NCBI GenBank assembly: GCA_034620365.1
Contig: JAQGEQ010000083.1
Coordinates: 1 to 64,000, forward strand
Origin: Pegea sp. RAD2-039
Taxonomy: Eukaryota > Chordata > Thaliacea > Salpida > Salpidae
Direction of reading: 5' to 3'
Length of the DNA: 64,000 bases
A program made the translations under genes and the position numbers. A model generated the notes under the pieces. The model did no database searches. It saw only the letters and a list, made by a program, of their open reading frames with translations, and was not told the origin of the DNA. Positions within the stretch are counted from its first letter, which is position 1. The number at the start of each line of letters is the position of its first letter. This document shows, piece after piece, positions 51,001-60,419 of the stretch.

Positions 51001-54000
51001 GTTTAGAGTTGAGACATCATATTCGATTTATCAACTTTTGATTGTTTTAGTATAACTCCATTAGCTGAAGATGTCCTTGAACCTCACCAAGGTGAGTTGA
51101 ATTTCGAAATCGGGGAGATTGAATCTAAAGAAATCCGTGTTGGATTCACACCTTCCAACTCTTCACAAGAACCTCAGGACAACTTCCTAGTTGTCTTGTA
51201 CGATTTTGAACCAGCTGAAGTAGATCCGAAACGTAACAATGTGACAATCACCGTTGAAAAGAAGGTAACCCCGCCAGTAACTTCTCTAGGGAGATAAAAT
51301 CACATGTTACTATTTATAGGGGCACCCGAATGGAGTGGTTATGTTCCAAGGTGATAACGATGATGTTATTGAGGTATTTGAAATTATTCTGAATACTTAC
51401 TTTGCAGCAGATTTTTGAATTTTGGTAGAAAATCAACGAACCACCGAACGGGATTGTTCAGTTGGTTTTTCCGATTCATCGCCAGTATGGGGCGGTTGGT
51501 GACTTGAATGTCACGTGGTTAGTAACTCCGACAGATGACCATACTCAAAGAGCAAATGAAAATGACGTTCTCATTTCAAATGGTAGGCATCTGATTGTTT
51601 TGTTCTTAAATATGATTTTGATGAACAAATATCGAAGGATATGTGATAATATATGATGGACAAACTGTCGCTGAAGTTATCGTAAATATAGTGGCCGATG
51701 ATGAACCGGAAGTAGAAGAAGAATTTACTTTGAGATTGATTTCTGTTGAAGGAGGTGCAGAACTTGCAAGTCAAAATCTCCAGAAGAAATTTGTTATAAA
51801 GTTGGTTACAAATGAGATTAAATGGAATTTAGAGATAAACAATAGCTAAATACTCTATTTTTTCAAATATAATGTATAAGATTTTAATTTTCAAATTTAA
51901 TTTAATGATTCAAATGAAATTAAAATCTTTAGAATAAGAATCTTCTTGTTATTACTCGTTGTGTATGTTTAAATTAAAAATAATTGGCTTATATGAATGT
52001 ACAACTATCATTACATTATACCACAAATGAAGAATTATTTAGTATTCATAATTTGTACGTCATTGCTATTTGACAGAGAAAATGATGATCCTCACGGGGT
52101 TTTCAGCTTGTATTCAAGCAAACAAAAGATTATTGCTGGTACAGACCTGACCAGGTTTCTTGAAATCAATATAACTCGTGAAAAAGGATTGTTTGGTCGA
52201 GTAGTTGTAGGTTTCCGGTGCTTTTTTGATGATGTAAGTATTTTTGAGTTCTAAAACGTTACATTTATTTGCAAATTTTATCATTTATAATAATGCTGAT
52301 AGAGTTTTAGTAATTTGTGTTTATACAGCTATAAAAGAATTATTTAGATCTATCTTTTTTTAGCCTGAAGCAGGTTATTCCTACATTACAACCAACAGTG
52401 GAACAATTGTGTTTGTTTCTAATGAAACTTGGGCAGCAGAAAGAATAGTTATACCATCAAGTACTTTTATCAAAACAGGAGATACTTATACTGTAGAGGT
52501 GAGAATATATCATCGTGTCTAAATAAATCTTTGGTCTTAAATAACCTTTAACTATACCAAGCTTTACTGTTTAAAGATTCCGCACTAACAAATATTTGAT
52601 ATATTTTCTTCGTATAAAACCAGAACCCTTTTAACTTTCTAATCTACTTACAGTTACTATCAGTTGAGCTTCTAAGCGATAAAGCTGATAGTTTAAAACC
52701 AAGGATGAGTGGTAATGCTTTCAAAGCGACTGCTATAGTTCCTGAGAATATGGCGAATGCACAAGTTGGCTTCCAATCTACAATTGCTCACGTTGAAGAT
52801 GGTTAGAATCATCAATATATTTGAAAAAGTAACTGAAATAGTAAAAGATTTGATTGTCTGTAGTGAATCAAAATCGTTGCACTTTAACACTGATACGAGA
52901 TGGGAGTTTTGGATCAGTCAGCGTTCAAAGTTTGTTGGGGTATCCTTCAGGAAAACTTCATGGCGGTGAAATGATTGGAAATATGATTCCTAAACAACAA
53001 CTAGCGTCGATGGAGCATCAGCAGCAGCAAACCAACTTTTCAATAATGGTTTGATTTTTGATGACTCCATCATTTGCACTGAATCTTAAAATCTACAGTT
53101 GTTACCGCATAAAGATAGTCATCTGGAATTGTTCATCTTCCACATTTCAAAAGTTATGAGTAATTTAGGAGGAGGTGCAAGAATCCAGGAAGAAAGAAAA
53201 GTTGTGAAAATAGATCCTTGCGGAGCAATTCGTTTTGCTTCTGAGTCTCAAAATGTTCTTGTTCCTTCTTTTGAGTCTGAGGTTAGAGTTATTGAAGAAT
53301 GATAAAAGTCAGAAGTTTGGATTGAAGTAATTAACATTTTCCATTCACAGTTTCATTTGAACGTTGAACGTTTGTACGGGACACAGCATGATATCACGAT
53401 TGAATATCAAATCGAACCTCTGACAGCTGAGGCAGGAATTCACTATTATAGCTCATCAAGTCGCGGCGAGATAGAGATGAAGATGGGGGAGCAAACGGCT
53501 TCTATTTCAATTAAATTACGCCCTAATGTGATACCCCGACTACAAAAACTTTTTCGAGTAGTTTTACTTTCCACTCAGCAGAAAGAAAATATATTTAAAG
53601 GTGTAGAAAAATCTTTTGGCTCTAAAACCCATTTTAGATGAAAGTTTAAAGTGATTTTCTTACTTACTAAATTTCTACTGCTTACAGGCCTATCTCCTCG
53701 TTTGATTGAAGGCGAACAAACAAGTCTTGTGACTCTGGACCAAACTACTAATGCCCATGGGTTGCTATCATTTGCTGACACAGTGGTCCGCACCCAGGAA
53801 AGTCGATCAGAAAACTCTGACGTTCTCGTACTAATGCTCGAAATCGAAAGAAAAGGTTTTACAAATTAAATTTCTCTACATTTCAAGTACTTGTTTACTG
53901 TTAGTAAAACAACTTGATATTAAAATGATTCATTAAAACATGAAAAATGTGAAATATAAAAATGACTACAAAAAAGTAGAATTACTAATGTAGTCTTGAT

Positions 54001-57000
54001 TAGAGTTACAATAAAAAAAGCTAAATAAATAAAAAGGTTAATTAAACAAGTTTTCTTTTTCAGTGGGAGTTTTTGGAGCTGTTTCAGTAGAAGTGCAAAC
54101 TATAAGTACTAGCGAAGAGCTTGAAGAAGATATTTTGCAAGACTCATCAAGAAGTAATAAAAAAATGTTCCGTAGACTTTCGTCAAAGCTTCAACAAGAC
54201 CGTAGAACCAGAAAAGCAACACCAGATGTTGATTATGAAGTCAGACCGTTGAATGTGTCTTTCCAAGTAATCACTTCCTTTTTGATACTTCTTTTGATTC
54301 AGAACAAATAATCACAAAGCTATTATTATAAATTTCTTTAATTTCATTCAGGACGGACAGCAAAGAGCATCTTTTCCAATCGTGATTCTAAACGACCGCT
54401 TAGCTGAACCAGATGAAACGTTCTTTGTGTATATGACAGCTGCAGTAGGCGGCGTAAATATTGATTTAGAAAGATCAATCATCGATATTGTGATAAATGC
54501 AAATGATTATTCAAATGGACACATTGGTCTGCAACAGAAAAGTAATCTACTTCTTTCTTTCGACATTTTTCATTTATTTCTATCTTTCATAGATTATCTA
54601 CTTAAAGAAGACTCTATAGATCCAAGTATTTTAGTAAAAATCACGCGAACGCACGCGTTTGGTGATGTGATGGTCTATTGGAGATTAACTTCAACTTATC
54701 CTCTAGTCCGTTTTCCAGTTTTGAGTACTAGAGCTAGAACAACTCAAGTGTCAACAGTTGAACAGACATTTGGATATTTTGAGCCGGATTTTGATACATC
54801 TAAGCTTGAAAGTCAATTTATTTTTTCGAATGGAGTCGTGACATGCGCTGCAGGAAAATTCGAATGTGACGTCACTTTGACTCTAATTCACGACGACGTA
54901 ATTCTATTTTGTTATAACTCGTAGTTTTAAATTCCTTTAAAAAATTTAAGTAAAAAATTCACGATAAAGCCCAATTTCTATCAGTAACAAAATCTGCTTT
55001 TTGATCAGATACCGGAATTTGAACAAATTGTTTACATGGAGATATATTACGTAACTAAGGATGCTACAATTGATCCCACTAGAAGAGTTGCAAATATAAC
55101 GATAGCAGAAAGTGATTCACCGCATGGGTTGATTCAGTTTTCTTTATCATCAAGGTTTGTTTTAGATCAAAGTTTTTATAAGCTTTCATTATTCTTGGCT
55201 TACTGATTTAAATTTATAAATAGTCAAAAAAAGTCATTTAAATAGCGATTATCAAAAGTTGAAACTTGTAATTGGAACTACTAGTAACAAGTTTACTTCA
55301 GACATCCTGTGGTGCCTAAAGAAGACAACCTCATCCAACTTGATATAGAAAGAGTTGGTGGTGAAAGTGCTTACACAAATGTGAGATATTACACAAAACA
55401 ATTATCTAAAGTTGTCAAAATTGCAAATATACTTCACTACCCAGCAGTTGCAAATGTTGATTTTATAGAGAAAGATTCAGAGGTGACCTTTGAACCGGGG
55501 GAGGTAGGTGTAATCTAAAAACTGTTTCTAAAAGTTAATCGGTTCAAGAATTATTTTTACTACTTTATTAATTATTGCTTTTTAGTTTTACTTATACTGG
55601 TTATTTTTCTAAAGATACTTCTTTATTTTCAGTTAATAAATTGATTTTTAAAAACAGATATTGTTATCTTTTAATCTTCTTAAAAAACTAAAGATATTTT
55701 TTATCTCAAAATTGGAATTACTATATTAAAAATTATAGATGACTGACTTACCAAGAATAACTTATTAACTTATACAGTTCTTTATCGTTTTAGAAATTAT
55801 GCTGTAGACCCATTTCACTAAATTGAGTTTTTTTTTTAATAACAGAAAATAGTTTCTGTTGCCATAAAATTGCAAAATGAAAGAAGATCTCCAAACCCTT
55901 TGCCTCAAATGTTTCAAGTTATTCTTGATTGGACAAGCGATAGTAGCGAAATAAATTCCAATTACTATATTTCAAATGTATCGATTGTTGAAGATGAGAA
56001 AAGCAAACCAGCATGGAGTGTATTTGAGAAACTTTCACAAGTGAATCCAGATTTTTACACAAATCTCCTCTTATTATTTTATGAATGTTTAAATCTATAA
56101 TTTATTTCAAGGAAATTGATGAAAATGTAGTTACTGAAATTGTAAATGATCTCATAACTCTTAGTGGTGAGACCTTAAATGATGAAAGCATGAAAGTGTT
56201 CCATGCAAGTTTAAAACGTGTTCTTGATGTTGCTCGCACTAGAGCTCTTTCAAAACCTATTCTTAATAATATCTACGAAATATTTTGTGAGGTTTGTACA
56301 AAACTTGGTCTTACAGTGAATTGTAATTTAATTATTCATCTATCTACCAGCTTTTAAATCCTCGGTACAAGGATAGTCGTCATGGATACTCAAGTTTATC
56401 TGAGTCTATGGATGATTTTGCTCTTTCAATAACAACAGAGAAACAATGTATTCCAAGTGAATTAGTTACTGCAGCATTTATGTCATGTCCTTATGTTTCA
56501 ATTCAGGTTCATAGAAGTTTTATCTAACTGATTTTTCAACAAATTTATTTTCACTCATTTTAGTGGTCAAAAATAAAGATAAAACTTATTGTTAGTTTGA
56601 AGAAAATTAAATAATTGAAATCCTGTTTTAATTTTCTTTGTAATGAAGACATCTAATTAAAATTATATACTTTTAGAGTGCCCGTTGGTACCCAGAAGTA
56701 ATTAACGGTCACACCTTCACAGGTAAAGGTGGAGATTTCTTTCGAGTAAGTCAATTGTAGAAATATTGATTGCTTATTATACAACTTCATTTATTTTTTA
56801 ATCTAAGTTACCAGTCGATTTACTAAAAGTTGATCAAGATGAAAATTCGCGCTTACGTCGCTGCTATGATATTTACTTTGTGGAATACTCAAGTGATATC
56901 TGGTTCACTCAAAAGAACAAACAAGTTTGTAGTTTGAGATATAGATCCAACTGATCCAAAACAATTTTGAAGATCATATTGTTCAGAGTAATTGCTTGCT

Positions 57001-59960
57001 TGATCAATATAATCTTCAAAGTTGTATCCTCTACTTAAAATTTGTTAAGATATCTTGTTATTGAATCTTCATTTTTAAATACTAAAAAGCATATTGATAG
57101 ATTGTATAAAGTATGTTAAGGCTAAAAATTTCTCCTGTTAGCAATTACATTGTTAAAATTGATGTATTTGACACCAGTGTTCATCTAAATTATTTACTTA
57201 ATATAAAATAATATTAACTGTTGACAGCGCACTATGAGTGGAAAAGTTTATTCAGTTAGTATCGGAAATAGAAGAAGTTTAAAATCGTTAAACTCTCCAG
57301 TTCTCTATCGGGTGTACACATCCGATGCAAGGATATCACCTGAAGGAGCTGAATGTGTCTTGTGGAGTCAGGTTGTATTTTTTAACGTACACCAAAAATA
57401 TTAAATTAAGAAGTTATATTTAATAATTAGAAACAATTTACTCAAACCTTGTTCATTCATAAAAAATGTGGATTAACTGAACTAATAGTAATTTGTGTTT
57501 ATGTTTAGGCGTCATCAAATTGGCTCTCTACAGATACTTGTAGAGTTGTTGAAGACAGTTCTAACTATGTGGAATGTGAATGTAATCATATGTCTGTTTA
57601 TGCAGCGCTTGGTCCGACTGACAACCTGGCTGGTTATAATGCTGTTAGTGAACATTTTTATTAAAAGTCTTATTATAACTCTTCTTTGCATTCAGGCTAC
57701 TTACGTAGCGTGCTTCATAGTGATGGCTGCATCAATTCTAGCTTTAATTGGACATAACCTGTCTCATAATAGACCTGCTATGGGTAGACTACTTTTGATG
57801 CACCACTTCTTTGCTACAGCTGTAACTCAGGTTAGATTAATTAGAATTATCTAATAGCTTTTTAGACTAACTTTCAATGTTTGTTTATGCTTTAGAGTGC
57901 ATTTGTCAGCTCTATTATGTTTGGAGAATACATGGGTGAGGTAGGATGCTTTTTTGTTGGTTTGATTCTTCATTATTTTTGGCTTGCTCAATTTACTTGG
58001 ATTCTGATGCAAGCAGTTAATATTTCAAGGGTAAATTCAAATAGTTTGATTTCAATAAATATTCGAAATATTGACTTTTAAGTTTAGTCACACAAGATGC
58101 TTTTTATAAATTTGATCTACTCAAAAAATAATCTTTGCTCAAAATACTATTTTAATGGTACTCAGGTTTTGATCTTGCATTTTAATCAACACATGAGATC
58201 ATTTCTTTTATATGGAGTCTTTGGATGGGGTTCACCAGCTGTAATTGTAGCGTTACACATTATTGTGACCTATGCTCTCGAGCATCAACCACTCTTTTCT
58301 ATATATGGAGATGCTTATGGAAATGGAGAAATGTTTGTTCAAAAAATTTTATAGTTTAAAAAACTGAAAATATTGTTTTCGGTTATTAAAAAAATCTTAT
58401 TTCTTCAAACCTACATTATGAGATAACAAGTTTCATATTAAAAAAGATTTAGTGTAGCTTCGAATTGGTTACATTAGTTTGTTAGTATTAAATTTTTAGT
58501 ACTACAATAAAAAACTATCAGTTCATAGAACTCTGACTCTGTTCAACGTAATTTGCATATTTGAATGTATAAATAAATACTTAGCTATATGATAATGTTT
58601 TATTTTAAGTCAGCTTTGCCAGTTACAATAACGATGATATTTCATAAAATTATTAGAACTTATGAAACTTCTTTTTCGCCTTACGTTTATTAGATGAAAA
58701 TCCTTAACCTCTTATCTGTAAAAACAATTTCGTTTAAGACAAATGTTTTTCATTAAGATGTCTAATACCAAACCAATATGGAGCGTTATTTAGTGGTGTT
58801 GTTCCTGCATTTTTATGCATTTTGATTTTTTCAATCACTGGCATTCGACTGTATCATTTGAAAAACTGGGGACACTACGATGACATCTATAGTGGGAGGT
58901 TAAACACTTACGGTAAAAAGATTTCAATCTTTTAATAAGATCCTTTGATTTTACCTTTATGACATTTCTTCCTATGTATACATTTTTTTAATGTTAAAAT
59001 GAAATTCTTCTTTTAGAAATACCTTTACTGTTTTGGATGTATTTTCTTCAATCATTAAGTTGGGTCTGGGCTATATTGCATATGTTATTTGGATATTTAT
59101 GGATCCTTATTATGTTCACAGTGTTTAATTTCATTCAGGTACTACATTTTATCTACTTTTAATAATGACTAAAATTCTTGAGGCGGTGATACATAAATAA
59201 TTTAATTCATGTTTACATACATAACAATGTAATTTATTTGATGGTTGATAATCTGCTTTGAACCGTTTTATCCGTAGGGTATATACATATTAATTGTTTA
59301 TGCAATATTAAGAAGTGTAAGAATAAAGTCATTAATTATTGATGATGATCGTAACAATGAAGATAACACAAGTGGTACTGGTCAGTGACTTAGAAATATT
59401 TGCGTTTTCTATTAAGTTATATCTAAAAAATAACTTTACAGTTTATCAAACTAGTGTGGCTCAAGCTAGCACCGGATTATCATCTTTAGCTGATCTTAAT
59501 AGAAGCTCAGGAGATATTGCTTCTCTAAATGAAGAGGTTCAAACTTGTAGTATATTAGAGTTTTAAGTTTAAACTTTATTTGGTTAAAATCAAACAAAAA
59601 CTATTTTGTCGTTTTATAGATTCAATGGCACACTAGAAGTGAATCTGCTGATTTAAATGATTTGATAATTGCTTTGCAATCAGGTAATTGGTCTCAGCAT
59701 TCACTAATAATTCAAATAACTGTTAAAATAAATTTATAGAAGACAAACAAGGTTACTATGAAGAAGAAGATGACGACGATGAAGAAGATGACAATGATGA
59801 TGAAAATATTACCTGTGTTAAAACTCCAGTATCAGTGAGATCAAACAAGATCCAAGACTCACCGAGAGTCATAGAAGCGGAAGTACATGGGGTGGATACT
59901 AAAATTGATGAAATAGACTCCAACTTGGAAAATCAAGTTCTTCCAGATACTCGATTATAA
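23865..59960 (+). CDS. ADGRV1: Adhesion G-protein-coupled receptor V1 (VLGR1/GPR98/MASS1), complete, multi-exon
   Basis: A giant adhesion GPCR. In vertebrates its ectodomain forms ankle links between hair-cell stereocilia and the fibrous links of photoreceptors, and its tail binds the Usher proteins whirlin and harmonin. By my reading it has some 85-95 exons encoding about 6,000 aa (human: 6,306). Order: signal peptide; about 37 Calx-beta repeats (human: 35), most marked by DD-PE-xE-F and ND-P-G motifs; a LamG-like module (31855-32910); a PAN-like exon (38948-39183); an EAR propeller (43678 to about 46000); GAIN/GPS (about 56107-57643); 7TM (57696 to about 59330); tail to 59960. The GPS end CNHMSVYAALGPTDNLAGYN is almost identical to what I recall of human VLGR1. 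The tail keeps DLIIAL (human: DLIFAL) and ends DTRL (human: DTHL). No frame-breaking lesion was noticed. Exon boundaries in weak repeats are approximate. The first ATG opens a good signal peptide. Confidence 0.95.
24116..31780 (+). other. ADGRV1: ADGRV1 Calx-beta repeats, first block (about 10 repeats)
   Basis: Repeats are recognised by acidic turn motifs such as AEDDLPENTEIF, DDDKPEVAENF, PDNVPEVNETIM and DDDVPENNETFF. Each is followed by an inter-repeat boundary such as ITILPNDDAQG, IVISSNDSP, IEPNDNANG, ILMNDNATG, ISSNDYPYG, IEENDDSGG or ITENDNPHG. Calx-beta domains fold as beta sandwiches and bind Ca2+ at the acidic loops. The most diverged repeats are those around 26,400-27,600. One 57-nt intron (30801-30857) is stop-free in frame. 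Introns here are mostly 50-650 bp; those at 29,640-30,260 and 26,660-26,845 are AT-rich with nothing else visible. Confidence 0.85.
31855..32910 (+). other. ADGRV1: ADGRV1 LamG/pentraxin-like module nested in a Calx-beta repeat
   Basis: Exons 31855-32005, 32060-32252, 32435-32557 and 32710-32910 encode a concanavalin-like fold: GSTLTFDLISSLKAY, FSIWFQTFETD, DGKWHNLVASVNLERIFLYI, ANQIVIGNQSPKTSFIGKI and ARIYFIALSTSQVQQIY. These follow the LamG/pentraxin order (W-H-L, Y-DG, IG-------F-G-I---RI---ALS). It is preceded by a Calx-beta strand (GDIKVLWEIYS) and followed by SDFKV and the remainder of the same Calx-beta repeat (EVEIDVLDDLETEGNEIF, exon 33115-33257). A LamG/TspN/PTX module is a known VLGR1 feature. 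Confidence 0.85.
33340..34840 (-). mobile_element. Non-LTR retrotransposon (LINE, CR1/Jockey-like) inside an ADGRV1 intron, antisense
   Basis: It lies within the 1,718-bp intron 33258-34975. On the minus strand an almost full RT domain can be followed: DLKSLKSS, then GQIPALFLRKT, LFNITLRRGRVPQI, KKAVITPIHK, CKTEEHIICNHMMEH, SLTQHLTFLNEVTAYY, AKAFDSVPHNKL, TSGIPQGSVL, then RPILEYNVSAWMPYQ and FDAFFSISPSFKLYQL. IPQGS and the AFDSVPH motif (with the first catalytic Asp region) are standard. The YxDD box is missing or destroyed, as the sequence after IPQGSVL is shortened. In-frame stops show it is dead. Its 3' UTR matches that at 3434-3665. The endonuclease domain is absent (5' truncation). Confidence 0.88.
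34976..38620 (+). other. ADGRV1: ADGRV1 Calx-beta repeats, second block (about 7 repeats)
   Basis: Begins ILPNDNANGRFSF, directly continuing SSVSVT from the exon before the LINE-bearing intron. Boundaries seen: IEENDHPNG, IGPSDDAFG, IEANDDPCG, IEENDSPHG, INQSDHPYG and VPANDRPYG. Acidic turns include DDKSELEESFF, DDKPEFDERI, DDKVPETNEIFF, DDFTPELEEDF and DDIPEDDEII. The strong pattern GSATANEDFTVL near 37380 is a textbook Calx-beta core. The last repeat is interrupted after HGILRVVYSTME by the PAN-like module. Confidence 0.88.
38948..39183 (+). other. ADGRV1: ADGRV1 PAN/apple-like cysteine module nested in a Calx-beta repeat
   Basis: One exon encodes YFEFELEDVASSQSPLL, then CAEICLRESSCEVFLYN, then ECRWTSKSS, and a last Cys in SKFSCFEK. 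The C-x3-C-x5-C-x-x-F-x-Y spacing followed by C-x-W resembles PAN/apple domains. The next exon (after the acceptor near 39270) resumes the Calx-beta repeat with ARSGLDFLPQSGASVLFYPG. Introns of about 330 and 85 bp flank it. I do not remember whether vertebrate ADGRV1 has a counterpart here. Confidence 0.6.
39271..43620 (+). other. ADGRV1: ADGRV1 Calx-beta repeats, third block (about 6 repeats)
   Basis: Boundaries seen: ILENSDPFG, ILANDVVGG, IHDSDDPHG, IDANDGTKG, ISSNDDAHG and IEQNDAPYG. Acidic turns include NDEIPEPNEDFLVML, DDDIPELNEIF and DDDYPEDVETLEV. The last repeat breaks off after GTLGHVVVNIKSISG at the start of the EAR propeller. Introns at about 39,921-40,510, 41,320-41,760 and 42,700-42,950 are the long ones; the first holds a GC-richer insert, the others look like plain AT-rich DNA. 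Confidence 0.85.
40015..40325. repeat. GC-richer intronic insert, possible short interspersed element
   Basis: This part of an ADGRV1 intron is visibly richer in G and C than any other intron in the gene, including a CCCGGG run at about 40043-40048 and phrases without long A/T runs. It has no ORF and no clear terminal inverted repeats. A SINE or other short dispersed repeat is plausible, but with one copy in the window I cannot assign a family. Confidence 0.3.
43678..46000 (+). other. ADGRV1: ADGRV1 EAR/EPTP beta-propeller nested in a Calx-beta repeat
   Basis: Successive exons (43678 onward, about 44177, about 44333, about 44802, about 44998, about 45427 and 45754-46158) encode repeats of the EAR type: RFYPFEWNGSHYLFLITND, VTSFIINSTLYIFITNEG, VESFYSGGLYYLVIANS, DLCVFHLQGHMYIAIAN, IDYFTVDGSVFTVFTSKS and VPKIIGGEICLLAIINS, with linking blades such as TIYRWNPTSS. 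Six to seven repeats fit the seven-bladed propeller known for VLGR1, LGI1 and TSPEAR. It is followed directly by EGDYVPVRNDAALLFEPG and DDDIPEDDESF, the second half of the Calx-beta repeat broken at 43620. Confidence 0.9.
46010..55850 (+). other. ADGRV1: ADGRV1 Calx-beta repeats, fourth block (about 14-15 repeats)
   Basis: Boundaries seen: IEANDDAHG, IYGNDSPHG, IDENDFSRG, ILPNDSPSG, ISANPGAAG, VATDSPHG, DKSDGAEG, KKSDYPDG, KKGHPNG, RENDDPHG, VPENMANAQ, DPCGAIRF, QTTNAHG, INANDYSNG and IAESDSPHG. Repeats from about 52,000 onward are more diverged, some losing the Asn-Asp pair, as in the membrane-proximal part of other family members. Introns of 300-370 bp at about 49,100-49,450 and 55,520-55,845 contain nothing recognisable. 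Confidence 0.85.
56107..57643 (+). other. ADGRV1: ADGRV1 GAIN domain and GPS autoproteolysis site
   Basis: A helical part (EIDENVVTEIVNDLITL, MKVFHASLKRVLDVART) is followed by beta-rich exons (RLPVDLLKVDQDE, YDIYFVEYSSDIW, VLYRVYTSDARIS) and the GPS. The GPS is read as ECVLWSQ at the end of one exon and, in exon 57509-57643, TCRVVEDSSNYVECECNHMS. The four Cys and the Trp of the GPS are present. Cleavage is predicted between the Met codon (57590-57592) and the Ser codon (57593-57595). The released N-terminus SVYAALGPTDNL would be the tethered agonist. Confidence 0.93.
57696..59330 (+). other. ADGRV1: ADGRV1 seven-transmembrane domain
   Basis: TM1 ATYVACFIVMAASILALIG; TM2 LLLMHHFFATAVTQ plus SAFVSSIMF; TM3 VGCFFVGLILHYFWLAQF; TM4 LLYGVFGWGSPAVIVALHII; TM5 LFSGVVPAFLCILIFSITG; TM6 EIPLLFWMYFLQSLSWVWAI; TM7 WILIMFTVFNFIQGIYILIV. 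The Cys at the TM3 top pairs with the ECL2 Cys in ICLIPNQYGALFSG, which matches human DLCFIPNVYAALF. The adhesion-family WGxP and FNxxQG motifs are conserved. Each helix is on its own or a shared exon; one intron (58355-58765) is about 400 bp. Confidence 0.95.
59331..59960 (+). other. ADGRV1: ADGRV1 cytoplasmic tail with PDZ-binding C-terminus
   Basis: Exons at about 59442-59538, 59621-59682 and 59740-59960 encode STGLSSLADLNRSSGDIAS, then SADLNDLIIALQS, an acidic run (EEEDDDDEEDDNDDEN) and a final LPDTRL before TAA. From memory the human tail has EFDDLIFALK and ends IADTHL, so both the short hydrophobic motif and the class I PDZ ligand (Thr-x-Leu) are kept. The acidic run seems particular to this sequence. 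Confidence 0.9.
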
Positions 59961-60344
59961 GGAAAACTGATCGTTCCGTAGTAATAGAGCTCTTCAAAAT
60001 CTCGTGTTGCAGTGGTTAAAGAAATGCAGCAGAGAAGATTTTTTTCGATATTTTAAGAAAAATATTCTCTTGATAATTGAGAAAATACACTTGATGGAAA
60101 ACGTTTTTTCTTGAAATAGTATTTTCTGTCTCAATTATAGCATTATATTTGTAGTATTTTACAAAATGTATTTTTCTATGTCTTTTTTGTTTTGTTAATT
60201 TACATAACGGTACAGAAAGCATTTTATTGCAACCGTGCAGCAATTTAAAATCATGATTCATAGTTGTAATTTTACATAGTATTTTTTGAATAAGACATTA
60301 AAACCTAAAACGTTTCATCTATTTCAAGATAAAAACAGTTACAA

Positions 60345-60350
60345 AATAAA
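60345..60350 (+). terminator. Probable poly(A) signal of ADGRV1
   Basis: AATAAA about 385 bp after the ADGRV1 stop, followed by further AATAAA words at about 60361 and 60410. Any of these could be used. Confidence 0.4.
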
Positions 60351-60419
60351 ACTTTATTTGAATAAAATCAACATTCTCTCAAAACCAAAAAATCAAAGAG
60401 ATATATTGAAATAAAACTG

